From NCBI GenBank assembly GCA_024195585.1, contig SWBL01000473.1, positions 1 through 30,103 of the forward strand: DNA of 30,103 nucleotides, in the 5' to 3' direction. Below the pieces are notes generated by a model. The model was not told the DNA's origin, searched no databases, and saw only the letters and a program-made list of their open reading frames with translations. The stretch comes from Aureobasidium sp. EXF-3400. Lineage: Eukaryota > Ascomycota > Dothideomycetes > Dothideales > Saccotheciaceae. The position numbers and the translations under genes are program-made. Of the stretch, positions 1-9,582 are shown piece after piece; within the stretch, counting starts at the first letter, position 1, and each line of letters begins with the position of its first letter.

Positions 1-50
1 AAATCGGCGCACATGATTGGCCAGAATGCGGATTAGCTAGCGACAGCTCA

Positions 51-66
51 TACCCCTTGCGGGGTA
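51..66. repeat. Short perfect hairpin upstream of RFT1
   Basis: TACCCC and GGGGTA form a 6-bp stem around a TTGC loop, about 125 bp upstream of the RFT1 start. It is seen directly. No function can be assigned, and a stem this short can arise by chance. Confidence 0.3.
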
Positions 67-79
67 AATAGCTTGAGAT

Positions 80-99
80 AATCAAATCAAATCAAATCA
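80..99. repeat. (AATCA)4 microsatellite
   Basis: Four perfect tandem copies of AATCA lie in the upstream region of RFT1. This is a simple-sequence repeat; its copy number may vary between strains. Confidence 0.8.
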
Positions 100-189
100 G
101 CCTGCTTGACGATGTAGACTGACCAACAATTGATGCTCTAAGGACTTCCTGAAACTACTGGACATAAGGAACTATTGAATGATCCAAAC

Positions 190-1885
190 ATGAGCGACAA
201 TGCCGTGTCAGCGTCGGCCAAAGGAGCCTCTTTTCTCATCCTCTTACAAATCGGCTCCCGCGCCCTCACATTCGCATTGAACCAGATCCTACTCCGATTT
301 CTATCCCCGGAGTTACTTGGTGTCAATGTACAGCTGGAATTGTACTGTATCTCAGTCCTATACTTTGCACGCGAAAGCTTGCGAGTAGCTTTGCAACGAA
401 GGGCCGATGGCACTCAAGCTGTAATTAACATGTCCTATCTGGCCATCGCTGCCGGGGTACCGTTGAGCTATGCACTTGCAGAACTATATCTGCAGACTGA
501 GGTGCCCAAAGTGCCTTTCTTGGTCCAATCTTTGAGGGTGTATGGCGTTGCGGCTATGGTCGAGTTATTTGCTGAGCCTAGCTTTGTGGCTGCACAGCAG
601 AAGATGCTGTATAAAGTTCGTGCTTCTGCTGAAGCTGCTGCGACAATCATGAAGACATTTGCTACTGTTGGATTGGTTGTGTGGGCGAGTCGACAAGGGA
701 AGGATGTGGGTGTATTGCCTTTTGCTGTTGGGCAACTGGCTTATGCCGCATCTTTGCTGGTGGTGTACTCTGCGAGGCTTGTCCTTGTAGCGAGATCTGA
801 AGGCTTCTCTCTGCTTCCCCGTGGTATCCGAAGGTTTGTTGGATATCTTGAAAACAAGAAGGCAATCAGAGAACTGACACGTATCACAGCAAAACCGAAA
901 AGTTCTGGCTTTCTCTCTTCTCGCGACCTTTGCTCAACCTCTCACTGAGTCTAACGGTGCAATCGAGCATCAAGTATGTGCTCACACAAGGAGACTCTAT
1001 ACTGATCGCATCGTTGGCGTCGCTCCAAGATCAAGGAGCATATGCTTTGTCCTCGAATTACGGTGGCCTCATCGCTCGCATGTTGTTCCAACCCATTGAA
1101 GAAGCCTCTCGCAACCTCTTCGCCAAACTCTGCGCACCTACGACCGCATCTGCAACTTCAAAGCAATCTGACGAGAAGAAGGTTGGACACGGCATCCAGC
1201 AGGCCAACAGCACCCTAACACTCATCCTAAAAGCCTACTCCTTGATCTCTCTTGTCGCCTTCGCTGCTGGTCCAACCGCTGCTCCCGTACTTCTCTCTCT
1301 TGTAGCAGGAAGCCGCTGGTCTCACACTGGTGCTGGAGAAGTCCTGGGCTGCTACTGCTACTACATCCCTCTACTCGCACTGAATGGCGTATCTGAAGCT
1401 TTCGTGGCCGCCGTAGCCGACAACAAGCAACTATACACCCAATCGATCTGGATGGGTGGGTTTTTTGCAGCTTTTGCAGGATCAGCTTATCTGTTCCTTA
1501 GAGTATTGGAACTAGGAGCCAAGGGATTGGTCTGGGCCAATTGTGTCAACATGGCGTGTAGAATCATATTCAATTTGTCGTTTGTCAAGAGCTTCTTCGC
1601 GAAGAGGGGACAGGTAAGTTTTTTGGTCGCTTTCTTCTTCTTTGTGTGGTTGTGCTAACGGGTCGATAGGCTTTCGATGTTACGAAGATCCTGCCTTCGG
1701 CTGCAAGCATCGCTATTGCCGCCGTGGTGCCCAGTATCTTCAAAGCGACTACTGGAATTCTGTCAAAATACGGCATAGTTGGCGAACTTGCCAGAATTGG
1801 CACCATCACCGGTGTCTTTGTTGTTGCACTGGCAGTGTCGGAGCGTAAGTTCCTCATTCACGTGTACAAGCAAATCAAACAATGA
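190..1885 (+). CDS. RFT1: Rft1 family ER membrane protein (dolichol-linked oligosaccharide pathway)
   Basis: Rft1 is a polytopic ER protein needed for N-glycosylation. It was proposed to flip Man5GlcNAc2-PP-dolichol, although a direct flippase role is disputed. I read three exons: 190-833, 890-1613 and 1670-1885, giving 527 aa, a normal family length. Both introns are 56 nt: 834-889 has a GTTTGT donor, CTGAC branch and CACAG acceptor; 1614-1669 has GTAAGT, CTAAC and ATAG. Joining across 833/890 restores the family stretch [17 protein letters not shown], followed by [18 protein letters not shown]. Near the N-terminus are the typical [20 protein letters not shown] and [11 protein letters not shown] segments, and many hydrophobic helices follow. 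The ATG at 190 is the first in frame. The last exon ends in a short basic tail (residues near [12 protein letters not shown]). A further intron near the 3' end that changes the tail cannot be excluded. Confidence 0.93.
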
Positions 1886-2190
1886 AAGGCATGTGAAAAG
1901 AGATGTTTGCGCAAAAGCTTTCAGAATTTGCATTGATTGTATGAAGAAGTTGCTTTGCTCGTTTCCTCCTTCCTTCTGAGTGTGCTTCGTCTGCATCCTG
2001 TCACTCTGTCTGCCCAAAACTGACCTGCCTCAATCTCTCTGGATGATGCAGCCATGCGCAAAGCGTTGCGCATTGCAATGGACGACTCAGAATCGACTGA
2101 GTCGTGTGAGGAGAGCAATGAGGGTCTGTGTAAGAAAGGTCAGCTGGTGTACAAAGGACCCGAAAGGAGGGCACGACTCACGAGAACTGC
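1886..2190. other. Intergenic, convergent 3' ends
   Basis: This 305-bp spacer separates the RFT1 stop from the stop of the small minus-strand gene. I see no convincing reading frame or RNA gene. It presumably holds both 3' UTRs. Confidence 0.5.
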
Positions 2191-2703
2191 TCAGTTCATC
2201 TTTTCCTGCTCGCGCTTGAAGACGGAGGCGATCTTGTCAGCAGCACGGCGAAGAAGAGACTTCTGCTCGCCGTTCTTCTCCTTCTTGGCCAACTTGTCCT
2301 TCTGGCGCTCAACCTCGCGGCTGAAGACAGAGGCAGTGGAGAAGGTCTCGTCATCAGCCTTTCTGAGAGCCTTCTGTTCGGCGGCGGTCATTCTGGCAGC
2401 GGCAGCAGCGCCGGCGGGAAGGGGTCTACCATCGGGACCAGTGCTGTTGACACCAGCCATGAACTGCTCGCGGGTAGGGGCAGCCATGTTGATAGCGATG
2501 ACGGCGATGATGGCTACGTGGTAGGTGTCTGTTGTGAAGGTGGCGACATCGAAGTAGGTGCAAGGTTCGTGGCCGTCGATTGTGATTTGTATGGGAGCAA
2601 TGCAGGTGGTGTCCTCGGTGATTGGGCCAGGGAAGTGGACGAAGTAGCTGTAGTGGGTATGTTCGCGACAGGTCAATTTGAGGTGGCGGAATTGGGTTGC
2701 CAT
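2191..2703 (-). CDS. Small uncharacterised protein, 170 aa (alternative start gives 98 aa)
   Basis: I do not recognise the family. The single-exon frame opens at an ATG at 2703 (context ACAACC before ATGG) and has a second good ATG at 2487 (ATCAAC before ATGGCT). The C-terminal 98 residues begin MAAPTREQFMAGVNSTGPDG. They continue as a charged, probably helical segment (Glu/Lys/Arg-rich, ending FKREQEKMN) encoded by strongly favoured codons, which suggests high expression. The first 72 residues are different: they contain His, Thr and several Cys and end in a hydrophobic stretch (VAIIAVIAI). By my count 49 of their 71 codons after the ATG end in C, against 15 and 22 with C at positions 1 and 2. 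That periodicity argues they are coding, so I chose the upstream start. Against this, a TATAAAAA lies immediately upstream of 2703 and could place transcription starts inside the extension. Confidence 0.6.
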   Translation of the reverse strand: MATQFRHLKLTCREHTHYSYFVHFPGPITEDTTCIAPIQITIDGHEPCTYFDVATFTTDTYHVAIIAVIAINMAAPTREQFMAGVNSTGPDGRPLPAGAAAAARMTAAEQKALRKADDETFSTASVFSREVERQKDKLAKKEKNGEQKSLLRRAADKIASVFKREQEKMN

Positions 2704-2708
2704 GGTTG

Positions 2709-2802
2709 TTTTTATAGTTCTTCTGCGGCTTGTCGCTTAGTCGTTCTGCTTAGTCGTCGTGCGGCTTGAGAGGTACTGCGGCTTGGGAAGTGGTGCGGCT
2801 TG
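2709..2802 (-). promoter_or_regulatory. TATA-like box and repeated CAAGCCGCA elements
   Basis: Read toward the small minus-strand gene, TATAAAAA occupies 2709-2716. Upstream are four exact copies of CAAGCCGCA, starting (plus coordinates) at 2724, 2760, 2777 and 2794, the last three at an exact 17-bp period. Between the first two copies lie two copies of ACGACTAAGC 14 bp apart. The repetition is seen directly. A role as transcription-factor sites is inferred from the position only. Confidence 0.45.
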
Positions 2803-4121
2803 AGGAGTGAGAATGATTGTCGTCGGGGCGATGTTGTGTCGAGATGGCATCGCTTGGTCGCGAATCTACATTCACTACTGAGTGAGGACATCGCAGGCTC
2901 GAGTGATGTAAAGAAGTGAACAGTATCTGCAGAGAACCTATGGGCTGGCTAGAAAAGAAGAAACTATACTGTCTACTCACTCAGTACTGAATGTCCTCCG
3001 AGTACATGATTCTGTGCACTCCTGTACTACAAAAGCAACACGACGCTTGCTTGCTACTTTCTTCCCAACATCTTCGGACATGGTCCGCAAGGACAGTGGA
3101 ACCCCCTCTCAAGATCTCATCAACGTGCAGAAATGTCGTAGGTCTGATTCTCACGCGAAGTCCATCCAAAGTACGCCCACAACGACCACGACGACGGCGT
3201 CCGTGACCGACAACTCAGAGCGTACCATCTCTGTAGATCGTCTCGGACATCGCTAGTCCTCGTTGCAAGCGTGCAATAGAAAACGAGCTCGGGATAAAAG
3301 TCTGGAATGTGACCTAGGTTACGTTCGTGAACGAACATCAGAAAGTACAGCATCTCAGGCGACGTTTACAGCAACGAGCAGGGAGTCTGGCTCTTTGTAC
3401 GAAATCCACGCAAGCACACCTACAGTAACCACGACAACGGTGTCCCTGACCGAAACTCCGCAGCCTACAGTCTCTTCAGGTCCTCTCGGAGATCGATAGT
3501 CCTCGTTGCAGGCACGCAATAGGACGGTGGACTCGGGATAAGAGTCCAGAAAAGAACCCGGGCTACGTTCGTGAATGAACTCCTGGAGATTACAGTATCT
3601 CTGTAGGCTGTGTCGAGGAATGATGATTGTCGTTGCAAGCGTGCAATGGCACGTAGACTCGGGATACGAGTCTAGAAAAGAGCCCGGGCTACGTCTGTGG
3701 ACGAACGTCAAAAATCGCAGTATCTTAGGTGACATGTATAGGAATCTCGTGATAGATCGTGTATACAAGCAACCCACAGGAGGTCTGAAGTGGTGGTTGA
3801 TGAAAGAAGATGTTTGGAATCGAGCCCGAGAATAGAAGCTACTCGGGCAATCAATCTGCGTTCCTTACCTACTCTCAGTGTGCAGAGACATGTCACAGAC
3901 GGTGTCAAAATGCACAATAGTCTTGAGAACGAGGACGTATCCACAGAGACGGGGTTTTTCTTGACTTTCTTTGAATACATCTGTGATCTTGAGTTTTTCG
4001 TGCCTTTTTATAGCGTCTGAACCTTCGTAGGAGGAGAGTGGGAGACCAAGATTTTATAGGCAAGACCACGGAATCAGTAAGAGAAGAAGTGTACCTCGTC
4101 GACGTATTATGTGGAATTCAG
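2803..4121. other. Gene-poor region
   Basis: About 1.3 kb between the small gene's upstream elements and the RAD4 stop. Apart from the repeat array at 3155-3745 I see only short frames in all six readings, none with a recognisable domain. The stretch 3746-4121 has no feature I can support. Confidence 0.5.
3155..3745. repeat. Decayed direct-repeat array (three copies of a ~100-bp core)
   Basis: A core starting CGTTGCA recurs at 3261, 3504 and 3631. Shared landmarks in order are TTGCAagcgTGCAA, GACTCGGGATA-nGAGTC, CCCGGGCTACG and TTCGTGAACGAA, then CAGTATCTC. A further ~105 bp upstream of copy 1 (from 3155) matches ~105 bp upstream of copy 2 (from 3397). By eye copies 2 and 3 are about 80% identical, and most differences are transitions. 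Several landmarks are small inverted repeats. In one plus frame the upstream halves of copies 1 and 2 encode similar Ser/Thr-rich ends (STPTTTTTTASVTD and STPTVTTTTVSLTE), each ending LGxR and a stop at the same place. No transposase or reverse-transcriptase signature was found. Confidence 0.75.
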
Positions 4122-7100
4122 CTAGTCGCTATTCAGCCAGTCAGGCTCTGCGTCGTCATCTTCAGGGTCGTGAGACAGCAACGATCCATGGTCATCTTCT
4201 TCCTCTTCTTGTTTGTGAGCGCCCGTAGAGTCCTCTCGAGGCAAAGCTTTCATCCCCGTGTCCATTTCATCAGGGTCGAAAGTATCCTCCACCTGGTCCG
4301 GATCAAATATGTCTTCCTCTTGCTTGTCAGGCATGATGCTTCCGGCCTCGTCTGCTTCCGTATGCGTCACCGTCGAAGCTGTTTGAGTCCCTGGTAAGAA
4401 TCCGCCTGCGGACATCTCGTCGTCGACTTCGGGGACGAATCCACCTCCAGATTCGAGGGTATTATCATCATCTGGCATAAAACCACCACCAGTCTCATCA
4501 GCAGGTTCAGAGTCAACCGTCTCAGGCACAAAGCCACCACCAAATTCGTCAGCTGCTGGCGCATGGTTATTCTCGGGTACGAACCCGCCTCCCATTCCTT
4601 CTACGTCTGCATCTGGCAAGAATCCGCCATCAGCTCTCGTGTTTTCCTCGACGACTCCTGGCACGAACCCACCTCCGTCCTGATGTGGGTCGTAGTGCTC
4701 GTCTTCTGCAGCAGGCGGACTCTCGCTCAACATGCGACGACGCCTGACAGGTGGCTTTCGAGGTGGTGGTATGTACTCTTCCTCGCTCTGGTCGTCGCTC
4801 TCGGGATCGCTTTCAACCATTGTCTTTCTCTGTCTTCTCAGTCGAGGTGCCTGCTCAAAAACATCATGCTCGTGATCAGACTCAGGAGCATTGGTGAATC
4901 GACGGGCGGTCGGTGCTGTTATTTCTCCTGCATCAGGAAAGAAGCCACCGGCCTCCATCGGGTCATCTTCTACTTCCTCTGCCTCGTCCATCTTGGACTT
5001 GATAATGTCTGGCTTGACAGCCTTTGGCCCCGCAGTAGTGTATTCACTGAGCCTCTCTTTGATACGCAGACCAGCCAGGAAGCGTCGCCAAAGCTTCAGA
5101 CACTCCAAGCTATACAATCGTGCCTCATCGTTCTCCTGTTCGTACTGGAAGCCTTCTATGACAGCTTCGACAGCCTCGCGATATTCTTCTGCGACAACAG
5201 CTCCAGATGTGATAGCTGTGCCGTGACGGCCTTTGAACTGGAAGCCAGTCACAGCATCGGCATAGTCGATACCAAGAAGTCGAGCCGCATTCTTGGCTGA
5301 TGCATGCCGGACGTGATATCCTCCAGGAGGTACCATGGATGGAACGTAGATGTCGAGATTGCCAAAAGCGTTCTTCGGAATTCTGCCGTTGACGACAGGC
5401 GGTGGCACATATAAGGACGTTTGATTGAAAGCGTAGAGTGCTGTGGCCGGTGGTTCGTCCATATCAACATCGTCTGGATCCTGCATTCGTGTTTTTGACA
5501 CCCTTGCAGGTACATGCTTGAGTGGATGTTCATTCGGCTAGAGCACGTGGTTAGTCAAGTTCTTATGGCAAACAGCAAGTCGGTTTACCTTTATTTCGCG
5601 GCCGAATCGGTACCATTTATCGGCACTGCGTACAGTATGCACGTCACTACGTCGGTAAACAGGTTCCAGTGCCCCTTTTCCTACTGTGACTTTACCGCTT
5701 GCTCTTTTCGGCCAGATCACCTCATGTCTCTTGAGATGCCGTTCCAAAGCGTAGTAGGGATGATCTTTGAAGTCCTGGACATTGTTTGGCAGCCCCTCAG
5801 AGGCGTCTTTTTTCGCAAGTTCAGCGTCTTCCACTTGGTCGCGGTCGAGGTAGGCTGGTCTTCGAAATACTTTGAGCGCTTTGCGCCACCACTCTTCTCC
5901 CCTTTCTGTAATTTCGACTCTCAACTTTCGAGTCTTCGCGTTGTAAGCTTTGGTGTAGCGACGGGTCACATCTCTTGCGATGCCATTGTCTTCGAAAGCT
6001 ACCACATAAGTCATAGCGTTCGCCTCATAAGAAGCAGGCGGCTCTAGTTTGCTCGGTTTTGCGACCGTGCCCGTCACTACAGCATCTACAGGCACCCATT
6101 TCTGGTAGGCCTCGTTGAAAGCTTCTACCCAATACACTGGATAATCGAGCGTACGAATTGGTCGCTTCTTCTTCCTGGCTGTTGTATCATTAGTACTGAG
6201 GGTCTGTCTAATATCTCAGACTTCTTACCGGGCGGTTTGAGCGCAGGCGTGGAAGAACCTGCGTTCAAAGTTGCGTTTCCTAGTCGTCGGATACGGCCAG
6301 GAGCGATAATCCTGCGCCGAGAGGAACTCGACCCTTCAGATGCTGAACCACCAGACGTCTCTCCCGCACTTGTATTATCCTTGTCACTTTCCGCATATAC
6401 AGTCGGCTTGCTTCTGATTGGAGTGGCTGATTTGGCCGCGGATGCGCCAAAAGGGAGAACCTGTAGAGAGCAGACCAGTCGAGCCTCAACACCAACACAC
6501 CTTAGCAGGGCACAGAACAGCTGTGCGCCCACGTCTTGGGAGCCTGAAAGGGTTGTGGCTGCCTTGATAAAGTCAATCTTCTCAACGGGAGGCATCTCTT
6601 CTTGGATATTCCTTATTTGCTAAGGAACAATTAGCGTACTGCTGGACACCAGCTGTCTCGTCGTTGATCACCTCTTTGATACCCTCTGTTTCTTCAGCCC
6701 AATATGGACGGCGTATACCAGAAGCTGTAACATTGAACTTGTGCTTCCAGACAAAAACAGCCTTTTGTAGCCCGGTCAGGAACTGTTCTGACTGGCCGAA
6801 TTGAATGAGGGACTGATCGGGATGTAGCAACGATACGATCTCCGGCATAAGTATTGTTTTCAATTTGTTCTAAGGATAATCAGCCTCATGAAGAGCCCGA
6901 TGGAGCAAATGACAGATGACCAAACCTTTACTTCTGGCATGTTGCACCAAGCATTGCGAACATGGACATGAAATAGGAGGAACAGCAGATGCGCCTCGTG
7001 AGCCTCGAGTCGAAGTAACTTCTCTGCCGTAGTAGCAGGCTTCCTTTTAGCTATCGCTCTCTTTTGGGCTTGTTTGGTGCTGATTTGTAGGGAAACATCC

Positions 7101-7537
7101 CCAAACTCGTCGTCCTTGCGAGATGTCGAGGGTTTGGGCTCGACATGGTCCAAGCCGACTTGCTCCCAGTCCATGTCATCGTCTTCGGATTCATCAGAAT
7201 CGATAATGGTTTGCTGCGGTTTGGATGAAGTTTCGTCTTCAGAAATTTGGCCATGTGCAGTCTGCTTTCCATCACTGGACTTGGTATGCAACGCATCAGA
7301 GGAGTCGTTTGAAGTATTCAATGTTTGTGTTGGTCGTTGTCTCCCAAGTCTCGGTTTCTTGAGAGGCCGTTCAACCGCTTCCGGGATGGACGCCTCAGAA
7401 ATCAGGCTGCGATAGACATCGCGATCGTCATCAGGAACAGGGGCATTGCGCTTAGATCTTCTGGCCGCACTGTGAACAGCGGCGATTCTATCCTGGGCTC
7501 TGGTCTGCGCCTTACTTTGCGCTGTAGAGGGAGCCAT
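4122..7537 (-). CDS. RAD4: Rad4/XPC DNA-damage recognition protein of nucleotide excision repair
   Basis: Rad4 (with Rad23 in yeast) binds helix-distorting lesions and starts global-genome excision repair in the nucleus. I read five exons: 7537-6932, 6869-6672, 6619-6229, 6178-5589 and 5537-4122, giving 1066 aa. Introns are 50-62 nt; the donor of intron 2 (GTGATC) is the weakest call, and GTTTGG at 6925 is an alternative for intron 1. Residues 1-190 are disordered with acidic and basic patches. The transglutaminase-like fold follows, with DVGAQLFCALLR near 280 and DYPVYWVEAFNEAYQKWVPVD near 410-430. BHD1 includes LPNNVQDFKDHPYYALERHL near 528-547. BHD2 spans about 555-605, and BHD3 about 648-725 (NAFGNLDIYVPSMVPPGGYH). 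The tail after 780 is acidic and carries eight GGF-P repeats. It is somewhat longer than yeast Rad4 because of this tail. Confidence 0.95.
4389..4949 (-). repeat. GGF-P short-motif repeats in the Rad4 C-terminal tail
   Basis: This stretch encodes about residues 792-978 of Rad4. Eight copies of a motif GG(G)F[VLMF]P are visible: GGFFPD, GGGFVPG, GGFLPD, GGGFVPE (three times), GGGFMPD and GGFLPG. They are separated by acidic linkers of about 8-20 residues, except for one long gap after the first copy. The regular hydrophobic-proline core in a disordered acidic background looks like a multivalent linear motif. The partner is unknown. Confidence 0.85.
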
Positions 7538-8707
7538 TGCGCCAGGTGTGTGAGTCGTATAAGCTTAGCCACTTAAGCGATTTCGACCTGATTAGCATTT
7601 CGCGGAAGCTGTGAACCTTTCAAGAAGACATGCCCGTCGCCACGCTGTGAGTTGAAAGTACTTTTATCCAATTGTCTGATGGTAGAACGGTATGCGAACG
7701 CTTCTTACCGAAGCGTGAGAGAAGTCGCGTTTCTGTGCTCGGCATGACGTAGCCGATTCCAGAACTGCAACGCGCTGGCTACACGCTCAAACTGCGTTCA
7801 ACGCGACCTTCACCACTATCCTAGTTGCGTGACCGCACTTTGTATCTGGCAATCAGTACCTCTTTATCTGCAGGACTTGTAACAGGTAAACGTATCCCTC
7901 GGCCATAAATGATATGACTCGTGATCGGAAACAGACTCCAGGAAACCATGCAGGAATCGCGACAACGCCGATCGAAATCGCGTGCAACGGAGTCGGACAC
8001 TTTCAAGATCCGACTCAATCTAATCTGGTATCAGACCAATCGGTGATTTGCATACCGAACGTGTCTAACGCGAATCAACATCCAAGGGTTCAACATGTCC
8101 ATCCCAGATTGGATATCGTTTGACTTATAAGTTGGTGACCACGATAGCATCCGCGGCCTTCCCGACTACCGCGGTGCCACCTCTGTGCTGTTGCCTATGA
8201 TCAGGCTTCACACCAAAGAGGTGATGGACAGTCTTACTCATACAAAGATCGAATACGTCAAAAAGCTTGTCGCGGACATGGAGAAGCACTGACCGTGTAC
8301 TTCCAACAAAAAACGGCCCAAGCAAAGCCACCGCTACGAACAAAGAGTTCCACCGAAGAATGGTTGGCTGTCGATGACTAATGTTGGCCGATTGCTGCGA
8401 TTCGATCCATGACGGTCGTACTAGTGTGTCCAACGAGCGGATCGAGATGGGTACGATCTAGACGCTGGGGTAAACGATGGAATATCTCATTATCTCTGGC
8501 TGGGATCCTGCTGTCTTTCCTGGCCATCACATGAAAGGGCACTGCCTAGCGATACATACAAGTAGTTCCTATCGACACTCTAGACCCTTACACCCTTGCG
8601 ACCTTTCTCACCACAGTATACTCTGCTCACAATCACCTTGTTTGCCCAACATCTCTTCCTCGCCCATTACGAATACCTAGAAGGTTTCTGCCCTTTTCGA
8701 CGACAAC
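7538..8707. other. Divergent intergenic region between RAD4 and the SIS gene
   Basis: 1.17 kb that must carry both 5' regions. It contains a coding-like relic at 8095-8412. An ATG-started 69-codon frame at 7914-8123 shows no codon-position bias and is not called. Confidence 0.5.
8095..8412 (+). pseudogene. Possible gene relic with in-frame stops
   Basis: One frame runs from an ATG at 8095 (context TTCAAC) to a stop at 8410-8412, interrupted by TAA at 8128-8130 and TGA at 8290-8292. The middle block, 8131-8289, reads like protein (DHDSIRGLPDYRG near its start, KIEYVKKLVADMEKH at its end). Its 53 codons almost avoid A at position 3 (4 of 53) and prefer C there (22, against 13 and 9 at positions 1 and 2). 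I recognise no family. It may be a decayed gene, or an exon of a gene whose other exons I cannot see. Confidence 0.3.
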
Positions 8708-9582
8708 ATGCACTCTTCACCTTCTCCCAGACCGTGCAAGCGTCAACGTATGATGGTAACTCCTCCATCAACCATCCACGACTCAGAGTCGACATCGATT
8801 CTTGATCGCGCCACTCGGGTGCTGTCCATCGAAGCGACCGCCCTATCTCACGTCACAAGATTGTACCAGACCGACCCTCATGCCAGAGAGGGACTACTCG
8901 GCGCAGTCGAATGTATCACCAAATCACAAGTCGCCGGAGGAAAGGTGATCGTGTGTGGTGTGGGCAAGAGCGGTCTCGTTGGCAGGAAGACTGTCGCAAC
9001 GTTGAAGAGTCTGAGCATCGCAGCCAGCTTTATGCATGCTGCCGAGGCCGCACATGGCGACCTTGGCGATATCCGCGAGGTATGTTGAGTGGTATAAGAA
9101 AGCCCATCCAAGATACTGACAGAGATCTGCAGCACGATGTCCTATTCTTCATCTCGTACAGCGGCAAGACTCCTGAGCTGCTCAACCTTCTCCCTCACCT
9201 ACCTCGTCAACTTCAAATCGTAGCTCTGACCTCGCAATCAAAGGCATCCGAATGCCCCCTCCTGAAAGAGCATAAGAATGGCGTGTTGCTTCCAGCGCCC
9301 CTGTTTGAGCTCGAAGAAGTGTCGTTCGGCGTATCGGCACCAACGACATCCACAACAGTGCAGATTGCCATCGGCGACATGCTAGCGCTCACTGTAGCAG
9401 ACCAGCTACACGAGAACAAGGGCAAGACCTTTAAAAAGAACCACCCTGGAGGCGCCATCGGAGCGGTGACGAGAGAATCAGCCAAGACCATAGCCGATGC
9501 CTGTCAACAGTCTGTCACGCCTCTTGAGATTGTTCCTCTCGAGTTGCCATCTCCGAGTCTTTCTGCACAGAGTGATCTGTGA
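8708..9582 (+). CDS. SIS-domain protein of the KpsF/GutQ (arabinose-5-phosphate isomerase) type
   Basis: Two exons, 8708-9079 and 9133-9582, are separated by a 53-nt intron (GTATGT donor, ACTGAC branch, CTGCAG acceptor) and give 273 aa. The product is a sugar-isomerase (SIS) fold. Family motifs in order: GVGKSG at 84-89, AEAAHGDLGDI around 112-122 with His116, a phosphate-loop-like SYSGKTPEL around 133-140, ALTS near 155, and NHPGGAIG around 227-234 with His228. The two histidines and the glycine-rich motifs match those of bacterial KdsD/KpsF enzymes, which interconvert ribulose-5-phosphate and arabinose-5-phosphate. The bacterial C-terminal CBS pair is absent; only about 40 non-conserved residues follow. 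Fungi make no KDO-lipid A, so the true substrate is unknown. The start is the first ATG, followed by a short Ser/Pro/Arg-rich leader. Confidence 0.88.

Noticed and set aside
190..948. RFT1 split into two separate genes
   Set aside because: A frame change near 830-890 is fully explained by a 56-nt intron with donor, branch and acceptor that restores the conserved family sequence.
3155..3745. CRISPR-like array
   Set aside because: Repeats are ~100 bp, few, diverged and unevenly spaced (243 and 127 bp), without unique spacers, and the genome is eukaryotic.
4563..5300. Long plus-strand open frame (245 codons) opposite RAD4
   Set aside because: It lies antisense to the conserved and repeat-coding last exon of RAD4 and has no domain; it is a by-product of the codon bias of the real gene.
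7914..8123. 69-codon ATG frame upstream of the SIS gene
   Set aside because: Third positions show no bias toward C/G, unlike every accepted gene in the window.
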